Shown here in pieces: positions 1-9,483 of a stretch of DNA of 64,000 nucleotides. The DNA comes from Adiantum capillus-veneris. Its lineage: Eukaryota; Streptophyta; Polypodiopsida; Polypodiales; Pteridaceae. Made by a program: the position numbers and the translations under genes. The number at the start of each line of letters is the position of its first letter. Position 1 is the stretch's first letter. Below the pieces are notes generated by a model. The model saw only the letters and a list, made by a program, of their open reading frames with translations. It had not been told where the DNA came from and searched no databases. Where the stretch lies: the NCBI GenBank assembly GCA_014529385.2, contig CM043944.1, positions 50,039,768-50,103,767 of the forward strand, read 5' to 3'.

Positions 1-1024
1 GGCAGAGGGTGAGGGTGTACGAGCAAAGGGCCAGGCCGGTTAAGGAGGGGTTTCTCCACTCTTGATCATATTCTGACACTCAGAGCCATCATTGAAGAGG
101 GCAGGTCACATGGGGGACGGAATTGTTGTAGCTTTGTGGATTTCCGCAAAGCATTTGACATGGTAGCGAGAGCTCGATTGATGCGCAGACTGCAGGAGAT
201 GGGGGTGCCCATAGTGTTGATTTGGGGAATTATGGCTCTATATAGATAAGTGATGGGACATGTACACACTCCGGAGGAGATATCTGATTTATTTCACTCC
301 ACCATTGGGGTGAAACAGGGTTGCCCATTGTCTCCTACTCTATTTGGTATGTATGTTGATGAGGTGTCTGATTACATTGACAGAGAAGGTGATAGAGGTG
401 CCCAGCTGGCAGGGACATGGATCCTATTGTTGTTATATGCTGATGATATTGTGTTGATCTCTAACTCACCAGAGGGTATGCAGCGACAGTTGGATGCATT
501 ACACAGTTTTGCAGAGGATAGTGGATTGTCTATAAACCTTGGTAAAACCAAGGTTATGGTGTTTAACACCTCACCACAGTGGATCAGGAGTTCAGCACTG
601 ACTTTCACATATGGTCAGGAGATTGTAGAGTATACAGATGCATACACTTACCTTGGGGTTGTCTTCACTGGGCTGAGGTTTTCTTTGTGGGAGAGCAACA
701 AAGACTAGACTGACTAAAGCTTTTGCGGCCTTGGGAGGCTTGGAGAGGATGTGTTCGCAGGTTCAGTTCTAGGAACCTCGGACAAAGTTATGGCTCTTTG
801 ATACTTTAGTAGCCTCAGCTATGTTGTATGGGGTGCAGATATGGGGACCTTCTATAGGTCAGGATGGTTGGAGACGCATGGAGAGACCCTTGGTATCTAT
901 GATCTCTCGACTGATCAGAGCCAAGGCCTCCGTACCCCACGCTATCATTCGAGCAGAGCTAGCTTCCACTCCTAAGGCGCTTACCAGGTCAGTCTCCTTT
1001 GTGCAAAGCTTGTGGGATACTACT
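1..1024 (+). pseudogene. LINE-beta copy 1, left half: reverse transcriptase
   Basis: Non-LTR retrotransposon reverse transcriptase, already open at the window edge. Frame 3 gives a palm-domain segment with FRKAFD (about 137-160). A TAA after ALYR (about 247) breaks it, and the main stretch 250-708 then carries GVKQGCPLSPTLFG, the catalytic box LLYADDIVL and the thumb-like TYLGVVF. A frameshift near 700 and a TAG near 770 follow, and 821-1,020 continues with LYGVQIWGP. It stops at the LTR of element C and resumes at 19,753, where the sequence lines up with the intact order seen in copy 5 (58,850-59,600). It is dead through stops and frameshifts. Confidence 0.9.
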
Positions 1025-1558
1025 TGTAGCGCGGATAATGTGTCGTGCTCTCTACAGTGGGTGGTCCTCAGTGCAATGTGAGTGACAATCTCACTCAAAC
1101 AAACTGAACAGAAACGAAACAATAGACATCAACAAAGCTCACAAAGACACAACGGCAGACCAGAACATATGACTCGACTATCTCAAAGACTGATACAGAC
1201 TCTGGCGTGATAGCACACTCAGCTCCAACCCAGGACTCACAGGTACAATGGGGGCGTCGAGGCTCAGATGTGCAGGGATGGTGAAGATGTGCTCTGTGAA
1301 TAGACTCACTCTAAATGACTACGTACAAGATACCCTGACCAAACGCTACTACTCATATATATCACCATAAAGAGCCACCAACGGCTCATAAATGTCAGCC
1401 ATGTGGTGACTTGGCCACGAGGCCCACTAAACCACCGTCGGTAGGTACCCTGCCACGTGTCACTCCCCAGACCAGAGGTCCGTCCAGTGTGAACTAGACC
1501 TAGTGTAACCAACTGTCCAACTGTCTGCCCTGTGAAGTGACACTGTAGCCCTGCTACA
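1025..1558 (-). repeat. Element C left LTR (3' LTR in coding sense)
   Basis: Starts TGTAGCGCGG and ends GCCCTGCTACA, with short inverted ends (TGTAG/CTACA). On the minus strand a GATATATATGAG stretch near 1,350-1,362 could be a TATA box. The following 1,559-1,780 is common 3' internal sequence that matches 3,854-4,065 of element B. Confidence 0.9.
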
Positions 1559-1899
1559 GGTTGCCCGCCAAAAGACCGCTCACCGTCTCGGTGAGAGGAA
1601 ATACTGAAAAAACTGTGAAAGAAAACCATTAGGTACTGCATATGTACATCCTTCTTGAAGCAGGTTCTAGGCCCAAAAGTGGAGTTTAAACACACTGCAC
1701 TGCTTGCAAATTTTTAATCCTTTGGAGAAGCGGGACGCAGTATGATTTCATAATCCAAGAATCCCAATTGGCAAAACATAATAACGATCCACAGCAGGAA
1801 GTAAGTGACCGGTAGCCCTACAACCAATCGCAACCAATCGATATCAAATGTTCAACTCTCACAGATGAAGTGTGCCTTAAGCATTGTCCTAAGTCAACT

Positions 1900-2687
1900 T
1901 CAAGTTTTGTTTGACAACTCAGACTTTTCAGGCTTCTTCTTTTGCTGCTTCACCCGTGAGTACGCAAAGACTCCAGCCAAAGCAATACCAGTGCATATGC
2001 CATTGATGGGGGAAACAGGGGTCCTGAAAAAGAGAACAGAGGTAACTATAACCACCACTCACTTCACGCAATTGCCTACTGATTGAGTTATAGGTGAAAC
2101 CCTCTGCAAAATCATGTATGAGACCTGCTGATATGCATGAAAACAGATGGCACCAAGTAGAGCACGAACTGCCAAAACTTTTACATCGAGTCCCGCTGAC
2201 TGAAGATATGTAGGTGTGAATTTCACTCCTTCGAGGAAGAGGGTGACCGGAGCAAGTAAAAGAAAGACCTGATGGTAATGATACAGAAGAGGTTGATGTT
2301 ATCCATTGAGTTCGCTTTTTTCAGCATCAGCGTCTTACTAAGCACGTTCCTCGACTGAAATGTCACATTGGAAGCCATGGCACTGAGAAAACCAGTCCAG
2401 TTGAAAGATGCTTCAGGCAGAGATGCCAGTGACACTCCCCCAACAATCGGTAACAGAGATGCCACAACCAGTAGACTGGGATACTCTCCCCAAAATAATG
2501 CACAGCCCAAACAAGCAGCCTAGAAGCAGTGTATTTTGTGTCTCATTCCCTGCATGAACTGTATTGAGAGAGCTAGATGGATCTGTGGTGCCATCGCCAG
2601 AGGCTGCAGCTTTTGTGAGGGGAAGAGAACTTCTTGGCTCAAAATTCGCAAGAGAAAATCGATAAGGGGGCTGTAGCAAAGAGCCAT
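1900..2687 (-). pseudogene. PPT: Captured cDNA of plastid phosphoenolpyruvate/phosphate translocator, internally deleted
   Basis: The product would be a plastid inner-envelope antiporter exchanging phosphoenolpyruvate for phosphate. Minus-strand translation gives [27 protein letters not shown] and SMDNINLF. In a second frame it gives [37 protein letters not shown] and [15 protein letters not shown], with a natural-looking Lys-rich end and stop at 1,900-1,902. NVTFQSRN and MDNINLF favour PPT over GPT or TPT. Defects are a frameshift near 2,255, a TGA in place of the conserved Arg after GNCVK (about 2,062), and loss of roughly the central 140 residues: transit-peptide-like sequence and LLLGCLFGL join directly to LFWGEYPS. 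No introns remain, so it looks like a retro-copied mRNA. It lies in sense inside element C, between the minisatellite and the common 3' region. Confidence 0.88.
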
Positions 2688-2727
2688 GGCCGAGGTAGGG
2701 CGTAACTTCTTTACAGAAAGGTGATAT

Positions 2728-3292
2728 AGGGGCGAGCAGGGAGGGGAGGGTAGGGGCGAGGGGAAGGAGAGGGTGGGTAGGGGCAAGAGGGGTGGGGTGG
2801 GTAGGGGCAAGGGGTGAGGGGGTGGGTAGGGATGAGGGCAAGGTGAGGGGGAGGGTAGGGGCGAGAGGGTGGGGAGGGGGTGGGTAGGGGCGAGGGGTGA
2901 GGGGTGGGTAGGGGCGAGGTTGAGAGAGGGTAGGGGCGAGGGGTGAGGGGTTGGGTAGGGACGAGGGTGAGGAGAGGGTGGGTAGGGGCGAGGGGGAAGG
3001 GGAGGGTAGGGGCGAGAGGGGTGGGGTGGGTAGGGGCGAGGGTGAGGAGAGGGTGGGTAGGGGCGAGGGGTGAGGGGGTGGGTAGGGATGAGGGGGGAGG
3101 GGAGGGTAGGGGCGAGAGGGGTGGGGTGGGTAGGGGCGAGGGGTGAGGGGGTGGGTAGGGACGAGGGCAAGGTGAGGGGGAGGGTAGGGGCGAGAGGGTG
3201 GGGAGGGGGTGGGTAGGGGCGAGGGGTGAGGGGAGAGGTGGAGGGACAAGGGCGAGGGCAAGGGGGTGAGGGGGACTAGGGTGAGGGCGAGG
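2728..3292. repeat. G-rich minisatellite, element C
   Basis: Degenerate tandem repeats around the unit GGGTAGGGGCGAGG, almost pure purine with TAGG/TGGG steps on the + strand. Frequent runs of three to five G give strong G-quadruplex potential. Read on the minus strand it codes a Pro-rich chain of the PRPYPPH type in more than one frame. The same repeat stands at 4,386-4,905 (B), 8,742-8,826 (the rest of the C array, split by B) and, reversed, 42,840-42,965 (E). Confidence 0.9.
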
Positions 3293-3297
3293 GGGAG

Positions 3298-3853
3298 TGT
3301 AGCACGGATAATGTGTCGTGCTCTCTACAGTGGGTGGTCCTCAGTGCAATGTGCGTGACAATCTCACTCAAACAAACTGAAAACAGGGAACAATAGACAC
3401 ACCCTAGCTCACAGAGACACAACAACAGCAGTAGTGTAGACCACAACAAGTGACTAAACTATCTCAAAGCACCGATACAGACTCTGGCGTGGCAACACAC
3501 TCAGCTCCAGCCCAGAACTCACAGGTACAATGGGGTGTCGAGGCTCAGATGTGCAGGGACAGTGAAGACGTGCTGTGTATAGACTCACTTCTCTCCAGCG
3601 ACGATGCTGGACCAAAGGTGAAGAAGATAATCCCAATGACCAACCGCTAGTACTCATATGTAACACCATAAAGGGCCACCAACGGCTCATAAATGTCAAC
3701 CATGTGGTGACCTGGCCACGATGTCCAATAGACCACCGTCGGTACCCTGCCACTGCCACGTCACTCCCAGCCCAGAGGGTCCGTCCAGTGTGAAACAGCC
3801 TAGACCAACTGTACTAACTGTGTCCTGTGAAAGTGACACTGTAGCATGCTACA
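3298..3853 (-). repeat. Element B left LTR (3' LTR in coding sense)
   Basis: Begins TGTAGCACGG after the gggag target duplication and ends ATGCTACA. It is followed by GGTTGCCCGCC, the same common 3' internal sequence that follows the left LTR of C. Confidence 0.9.
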
Positions 3854-4065
3854 GGTTGCCCGCCACAAGACCGCTCACCGTCCCGGTGAGAGGAATACTG
3901 AAAAAACTGTGAAAGAAAACATTAGGTACTGTATCTGTACATCTTTCTTGAAGCAGGTTCTAGGCCCAAAAGTGGAGTTTAAACACACTGCACTGCTTGC
4001 AAACGTTTACGACTTTGAATAGGCGGGACTCCGTATGATTGCATAATCCAAGAATCCCAATTGGC

Positions 4066-4385
4066 AAAAAAATGAGGCTCTACAGCAAAGAGATAAGCTC
4101 AAATACCAGCACATCTTTATCTGCCCTAACCATAGTGATAGGAAAATGATCTGGTCCATGCTTGCAGTTGCAGATGAACCTTGCCACATTTTTTGCAACA
4201 ACACTCTTCTCGAAAGGAGGGATGACCATAAGCCCGAGTAACACCGCAAATAGGGTTAAGCTGTAGGGTTAAGCTCCATCATGATGGCAGAACAGAAAGG
4301 CCTTCTCAGCAGCAACAGGATGGCAACCATCGAGCCATATGGGGGAAAACTTGCGGGATGGGGGAAAAACATGTTGAGGCTGAGG
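4066..4385 (-). pseudogene. Cargo fragment of element B, possibly from a SURP-domain gene
   Basis: It occupies the slot that holds the PPT copy in element C, between the minisatellite and the shared sequence beginning GCCAATTGGGATTC. One minus-strand frame reads PPFEKSVVAKNVARFIC and then HGPDHFPITMVRADKDV, ending in a stop near 4,083. The spacing of VARF..HG..F..TMVRA..D...F resembles a SURP (SWAP) module of an RNA-processing protein, but the match is from memory and short. It could equally be old unrelated sequence. What is seen directly is that this segment is absent from C. Confidence 0.3.
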
Positions 4386-5389
4386 GGTGGGGAGGCATAG
4401 ATAGGGGGCTGGTTAGGGTCAAGTTGAAGGGAGGGGGTGGATAGGGGCGAGGGGGGGCTGGGTAGGGGCGAGAGGGGGAGGGTAGGGGCGAGGGGGTGAG
4501 GGTAGGGGCGAGGGTAAGTGAGGGGGAGGGTAGGGGCGAGGGAAGGTGAGGGGGAGGGTAGGGGCGAGAGGGGGAGGGTAGGGACGAGGGGGTGATGGGG
4601 TGGGTAGGGGCGAGGGAAGGTGAGGGGAGGGTAGGGGCGAGGGTGGGAGGGTAGGGTCGAGGGTAGGTGAGGGGGAGGGTAGGGGTGGGTAGGGGCGAGG
4701 GAAGGTGAGGGGAGGGTAGGGGCGAGAGGGGGAGGGGAGGGTAGGGGAGGGGCGAGGGTAAGTGGGGGGAAGGTAGGGGCGAGGGTAAGTGAGGGAGAGG
4801 GTAGGGGTGGGTAGGGACGAGAGGTTGTAAGGGGGTGGGTAGGGGCGAGGGTGAGTGGGTGAGGGGGAGGGACTAGGGCGAGGGGGTGAGGGGGAGGGTA
4901 CATAGGGGCAGCCGAGGAGCACACAGCTATCGTTAGTAATATAGCTATCATGATCTTGATTTTGCAAGTCATCTTGCGAAACGCGCTCTGTGAAGGGAGT
5001 TTGCGATACACAGAGGAGAGCTTTGTTCTGGTCGGAGAAGCAGACACCAAAGGTGTTGATGTTTGAGGGGGTGTGAACTCCCGTAGAGGAGATTTCTTAC
5101 TGCTTCTATGCTTCTTCATAGGCTTAGGTGGCCCATTAGGTTTAGTTACTGTGGAACCATTTGAAGAGGGTGTACCTTCAGGCAAAGAGTGAATAGAGAC
5201 TTCATAACAAGGAATAGATTTGGTAGCCTCCAACCACTCCAGCAGATCTTCGTCTGACCCTTCACGTGTAGTAGGCTGTTCTTGTTCAGGGTTGGTTTCC
5301 ATTGACAAAGAAACTTGCTGCACCACTGGATCCATACCTCCTTCTAAGAGGATGGGTTGCATTGGGGAGCCAGAAGTTTGTATCCACAT
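4256..5389 (-). CDS. Element B tail ORF: linker, signal-peptide-like segment, Pro-rich repeat
   Basis: 377 codons open from MWIQTSGSPM. Residues 1-140 are a hydrophilic linker with an acidic patch (REGSDEDLLEWLEA) and a basic patch (KPMKKHRSSKKS). Residues 144-160 (IKIMIAILLTIAVCSSA) form a hydrophobic stretch like a signal peptide or membrane anchor. From 161 to about 340 the chain is the Pro-rich translation of the minisatellite. Upstream it continues the protease frame past one stop at 5,431, so the Met at 5,389 need not be the true start. Element C has a homologous segment with MIAVLLMIAVCSL but no long Pro tail. The position resembles an env-like third ORF, but no fusion-protein feature is visible. 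Function unknown. Confidence 0.55.
   Translation of the reverse strand: MWIQTSGSPMQPILLEGGMDPVVQQVSLSMETNPEQEQPTTREGSDEDLLEWLEATKSIPCYEVSIHSLPEGTPSSNGSTVTKPNGPPKPMKKHRSSKKSPLREFTPPQTSTPLVSASPTRTKLSSVYRKLPSQSAFRKMTCKIKIMIAILLTIAVCSSAAPMYPPPHPLALVPPPHPLTLAPTHPLTTSRPYPPLPSPSLTLAPTFPPLTLAPPLPSPPPLAPTLPSPSLAPTHPYPPPHLPSTLPSHPRPYPPLTFPRPYPPHHPLVPTLPLSPLPSPSPSLAPTLPLTYPRPYPHPLAPTLPLSPLPSPPSPLSTPSLQLDPNQPPIYASPPLSLNMFFPHPASFPPYGSMVAILLLLRRPFCSAIMMELNPTA
4386..4905. repeat. G-rich minisatellite, element B
   Basis: Same GGGTAGGGGCGAGG-type repeat as at 2,728, with variants such as AGGGGGAGGGTAGGGGCG. In the minus-strand frame of the tail ORF it is entirely open and codes for P, H, Y, R, L, T, S and A only. 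Confidence 0.9.
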
Positions 5390-5431
5390 TGCGTCGTTTC
5401 CCCAATCATGAAGTGCTTTAGTGTGTCGCAG

Positions 5432-6240
5432 TCATGGTCTTCCAATGAGCAAAGGAAATCCGCCCTCAACTTGGGGAAGACGAACCACAACAAAATCTAA
5501 GTTAAAAGTAAAGTCTTGTACCTGCAGAGACACATTGTCCACTATGCCCACTAGGTAGACTGTCCGTTGGTCGGCCAACCTAATTGTGAAGGGAGCAGGG
5601 CGAGTAGGCTGTAGACCTAGAGCCAACATAGTGAACTCGGGCATCAGCTTGATGCCAGATCCACCATCCACTATCACTCCTGAGAATTTCCGACCTAAAA
5701 CGGACACTGTCAGGCGAGGGCTTCTATAATCAGTGAGTGGAGCAGCGGGATTGGATATCATATAGGACTCTGATGGTCGCACTGGGAGGTGCCCGCCACT
5801 AGGACCCGCTCCGGGATAAAGTGATTGACTAACAGCAAGGGTGTCACTTCTAAAATTTGCATCGAGCCGCAACATGTCATAAAGGGACACTTGTTGGAAA
5901 GTGTTCTTCAAGACTGTCTCTGCTGTAAGCTTCTCTTTTTCTACCTGTTGTTCTTCTGGTATCTTGATCTTCTGCAGATCGGAAACTGCTTCCAAGAAAG
6001 CTTCATCAATATCAGAGAGCAAGGATTTGGATTCTTTTATGGCACTGGAAGATGGCTTGTTAACAGGTGCAGGCAGGGTATCCACTGGTGTGAGAATGTG
6101 TGGTGTAGTTGAACTTGTTGGAATGCTAAGACCGAGAGCGACTCTCTGGGCCCGGGTGAGGACGCCCGATGGCTCCTCTGCCAACTACGGCGGCTTATTT
6201 TTAGGGGTAACCACGTGGGTAGAAGGGGGTGGCTGAGAAA
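5432..6240 (-). pseudogene. Element B protease-like domain (retropepsin)
   Basis: Minus-strand continuation of the polyprotein. The stretch 5,432-6,184 is open and contains a variable region, then TVSVLGRKFSGVIVDGGSGIKLM, in which VDGGSG occupies the place of the D-T/S-G aspartic-protease triad. FNLDFVVVRLP and FPLLIGRPWL follow, as in plant Ty3/gypsy proteases. A stop at about 5,431 separates the tail ORF, and another near 6,190 separates the upstream SQPPPSTHVV segment. Element C has the same region open for 327 codons. Clear Ty3/gypsy ancestry, but no polymerase follows. Confidence 0.8.
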
Positions 6241-6245
6241 CAGTG

Positions 6246-7823
6246 CTAATTGTTATCAAATTGAGCTTGGGAAAGGCAAAAATCATTCTGGCTTTGACTT
6301 GAGTTCAAAGCCGTGGATGCATGAAGTTTAGGGCAATCCTTACTGTAGTGATCCTTCAATTCAGGGCAATGACGGCAAGGAGGGGACCCTTCTGCCAGGG
6401 GGCATTTGCTTTGGTAGTGCCCATATTCCCCGCATCTGTAGCACAAAATGGGCCGATTCAAAGGGCGAGTCGAAGTACGAGGTGGTCCTTGTTCCTGGTG
6501 CATTGAGTTGGAGGTGGAGGCATAGAAGCTTTGAGGAGATGAGGGAGCATGCGTATGATAAAAGCTATGAGAGGGAAAAGTGCTCTGCATACCTTGCATA
6601 GGAGGGGCTCTCAACAAAGGTGGCATATGGTGTGGATGGCCATAGGGAGAAACAATGTTGGATGCAGGTGCTGGCCCTTGCTGAAGAGAAGGACCAAGAT
6701 TTTGTTGTATTTGTCGCAATCCCTTGAGGTAGTAACAATCCTTGTCCTCATGTCTTGATTTTTCACAGAAGTCGCAGTAAACCTGAAGGGGGCATTCCTG
6801 TGGAGGGTGCCCTGGAGAGCGGCATGAGCTACACCAAACCGTAGCCTTAGTCTCTTGCTGACACTTGAGCTCTTCTAGCTTGCGCTTAATCTGTTCCAAA
6901 GCCTCATGATGTGGAGCTTCTCTTGTCTAAGAGAGAAGGACCTCTCCTCTTGAAGAGCTCGCTGTAACTTTAGGGCTTCCAGTTCCCTGCGTAAAGAAGT
7001 TAAAGGATCAGAAGGACTTTCCAAAAACACAGAGGGGGTCTCTATGTGAGGGGGGGTTGGTGAACAGCTTCCTAGCCCCCTCTATCCTCGTAGCAGCTGC
7101 GATGAACTCCTCCAGAGTGGCGTCGGGTCGGAGACTCTCTCATAGTTTTTGCCGAGAAATTTTGGGAAGCGCCTTCTCTACCCACTTCTTAACCATAAAT
7201 TCACCTGGTTGCTGAGGAAGCTTGGCAACCAGAGACTTGGTTTTCGTCATAAGTTCTGCAAAAGTCTCCTCAGGCTGGAGCACCATGTTGGCTAACTCAT
7301 CCAACACCTTCTCCTTGTAGTCACCGGGCCTGAAAGCTGCACAGAACTGTTGCCTTAAGGCTGCCCAAGTTGCAAAATGGTTCTCTACAAACTGGCTGTA
7401 CCATTTGTCTGCTAAGCCATCCAAGGTGGATGGAAAGAGTACCAAGTAAGCATCTTCCCTGTTAAGACCACGACCCCTACAAAGAGATACAAACCTCCTT
7501 GCATGGTCGTCAGCATCTTCTGAAGAGAGTCCTTTGAATGTAGGGAACTTGATGTTTACCTTAGCCAAAACGCTAGGCAACGGCTCCATGGCCCCTTGTT
7601 GAGCCTGTAGCTCAGTAGCCTGTAGCAGAATAGGAGAGAGCTTTACTGGAGAAGGTGATCTGGAAGATGTGGAAGCGGATGAAGGAATGGGTGATGTATG
7701 TGGAGGGATAGGTGACGAGGTTGATGGACTTCTACTCCGTACCAAAGGTCGTCTTCTGTTGTAGTGCTTCAGAGGGCTCAGTAGTGCGCTTTGACGCTCG
7801 ACTGACCGCCTTGTATGTGTCAT
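6246..7823 (-). pseudogene. Element B Gag with four zinc knuckles
   Basis: Nucleocapsid/capsid polyprotein. The start MTHTRRSVERQ at 7,823 is favoured because element C begins its ORF there. Capsid-type sequence (FPTFKGLSSEDADDHARRF, LDGLADKWYSQF, LRQQFCAAF, GEFMVKKWVEKALP) runs to a stop at 7,140. After frameshifts near 7,030-6,905 the rest (6,899-6,246) carries CSSCRSPGHPPQEC, CDFCEKSRHEDKDC, CYRCGEYGHYQSKC and CRHCPELKDHYSKDC. The first three are CX2CX4HX4C and the fourth has one extra residue. A Gln/Pro-rich spacer with YGHPHHMPPLL separates pairs. Broken by at least two frame changes. Confidence 0.85.
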
Positions 7824-7865
7824 GCAATGACCACCAATCCAACCAACCTTCGGGTAAGACAACCT

Positions 7866-8178
7866 TGCATTGGCTGGCTGAAGACTAGTCTAGACTCTAC
7901 TAGACGAGGCAAGTGACTAGACCAGGCTGGACCAGGGATGAGGAGGACTAGACGAGGGTCGAGGACAGGTTGGACCAGGGCGAGAGAGGACTAGACTAGT
8001 TGGACCAGGCGAGAGGGACTAGACCAGTTGGACCAGCGATAGGAGAACAATGCAAGGCAGGTCGGCGAAGCTAGGCACGGTAGGCGAAGCTAGATAAACC
8101 TAACTAGCTTCAAGATTTGCACCTCACACAATGAGATTTCAGTTGAGGTTCCACCGTGATCGCCAAAATGAGAGCACC
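7866..8178 (-). repeat. Element B leader with ctagaccagg-type repeats
   Basis: Region between the 5' LTR (right) and Gag. It holds degenerate short repeats on the theme GACTAGACCAGGGACGAGG (about 7,880-8,040), then the LTR-proximal stretch CGCCAAAATGAGAGCACC next to the LTR. The same leader recurs at 18,890-19,110 (C), 26,530-26,790 (D, reversed) and 39,240-39,480 (E, reversed). The primer-binding site would lie within 20 bases of the LTR; I could not assign a tRNA. Confidence 0.7.
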
Positions 8179-8741
8179 TGTAGCATGGATAATGTGTCGT
8201 GCTCTCTACAGTGGGTGGTCCTCAGTGCAATGTGCGTGACAATCTCACTCAAACAGACTGAAAACAAGGAACAATAGACACACCCTAGCTCACAGAGACA
8301 CAAAAACAGCAGTAGTGTAGACCACAACAAGTGACTCGACTATCTCAAAGCACCGATACAGACTCTGGCGTGGCAACACACTCAGCTCCAACCGAGAACT
8401 CACAGGTACAATGGGGTGTCGAGGCTCAGATGTGCAGGGACGGTGAAGACGTGCTCTGTGTATAGACTCACTGCTCTCCAGCGACGATGCTGGACCAAAG
8501 GTGAAGAAGATAATCCCAATGACCAACCGCTAGTACTCATATGTGACACCATAAAGGGCCACCAACGGCTCATAAATGTCAGCCATGTGGTGACCTGGCC
8601 ACGATGTCCACTAGACCACCGTCGGTACCCTGCCACCACTGCCACGTGTCACTCCCAGCCCAGAGGGTCCGTCCAGTGTGAAACAGCGTAGACCAACTGT
8701 ACTAACTGTGTCCTGTGAAAGTGACACTGTAGCCTGCTACA
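8179..8741 (-). repeat. Element B right LTR (5' LTR in coding sense)
   Basis: Begins TGTAGCATGG, ends AGCCTGCTACA and is followed by the target duplication gggag. Differs from the left LTR by scattered single bases only. Confidence 0.9.
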
Positions 8742-8826
8742 GGGAGGGAGGGACTAGGGCGAGGGGGTGAGGGGGAGGGAGGGACTAGGGCGAGGGGGAG
8801 GGTAGGGCGAGTAGGCAGGGGCTAGG
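8742..8826. repeat. Right remainder of the element C minisatellite
   Basis: Short G-rich block (GGGAGGGAGGGACTAGGGCG and variants) continuing the array at 2,728-3,292. The interruption is the insertion of element B. Confidence 0.75.
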
Positions 8827-8829
8827 GGT

Positions 8830-9483
8830 GGCAGGGATGATGGAGCTCACCTGCAGCTGCTCCCGGCCTAGCTCCACCTCCACCAGCCGCTGAACAACTT
8901 AATGCAGGAGCCAACACCAATGGAGGAGGCCCTGCTGCCAGGAGCCTACAACAGCAAGGGACAACATTAGTGCCTGCTCTCTTTTGTTTTGGTGACTCTC
9001 TTGTAGATTATGGGAACAACAATGTTCGGCGCTCTTGATGATCTCTTTGCCACAACTGTGAACCCTAAGGATGTGGGCATTCTGATTGTGTATAGGATCG
9101 AGGGGATAGGGGTAGATAGGTGCAAATAAGGAGCACACAGCTATCATGAGCAAGACAGCTATCATGATCTTGGAATTCATCTTGTAGGACTGGCTCTGTA
9201 AAGGGAGTTTGCTAGACACAGAGGAGAGCTTTGTTCTGGTCGGAGAAGCATACACCAAAGGGGTTGATGTTTGAGGGGGGGTGAACTCCTGTAGAGGAGA
9301 TTTCTTACTGCTTCTATGCTTCTTCATAGGCTCAGGTGGCACATTAGATTTAGCTACTCTGGAATCATTTGAAGAGGGTGTTCCTTCAGGCAAAGAGTGA
9401 ATAGAGACTCCATAACAAGGCATAGATTTGGTAGCCTCCAACCACTCCAGCAGATCTTCGTCTGACCCTTCAAGTGTAGTAGG
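8830..9483 (-). pseudogene. Element C tail ORF with signal-peptide-like segment
   Basis: Homologue of the element B tail ORF. The open stretch 8,899-9,441 reads EATKSMPCYGVSIHSLP, KPMKKHRSSKKS-like basic residues, then NSKIMIAVLLMIAVCSLFAP. From about 9,110 down it diverges completely from B (HNQNAHILRVHSCGKEIIK and on), ending at a stop at 8,899. So the sequence after the hydrophobic segment is variable between copies, Pro-rich repeat in B and unrelated sequence in C. One stop (9,484) separates it from the protease frame. Confidence 0.6.

Larger units (their letters stand above)
3298..8741 (-). mobile_element. LTR-alpha element B, full-length LTR retrotransposon
   Basis: LTRs 3,298-3,853 and 8,179-8,741 share TGTAGC...GCTACA ends and are about 96-97% alike by eye. 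Both sides carry gggag (3,293-3,297 and 8,742-8,746), although the target is a G-rich repeat, so that TSD alone is weak. The insertion splits the minisatellite of element C. Minus-strand order is leader repeats, Gag, protease-like domain, tail ORF with Pro-rich repeat, short cargo fragment and common 3' region. It lacks reverse transcriptase and integrase. Confidence 0.9.

Noticed and set aside
1900-2687. A functional plastid phosphate translocator gene
   Set aside because: Frameshift, TGA at a conserved Arg and loss of the central transmembrane helices. It lies wholly inside an LTR element.
2413-3261. Pro-rich ORFs resembling extensin or cell-wall proteins
   Set aside because: They are the minus-strand reading of the G-rich minisatellite. 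Two overlapping frames give equally Pro-rich chains, and the ends run into the PPT copy. Only the B tail ORF was kept, for its conserved upstream part.
2728-3292. Interstitial telomere repeat
   Set aside because: Units are GGGTAGGGGCGAGG-like, not TTTAGGG, and lie at a fixed place within an LTR family.
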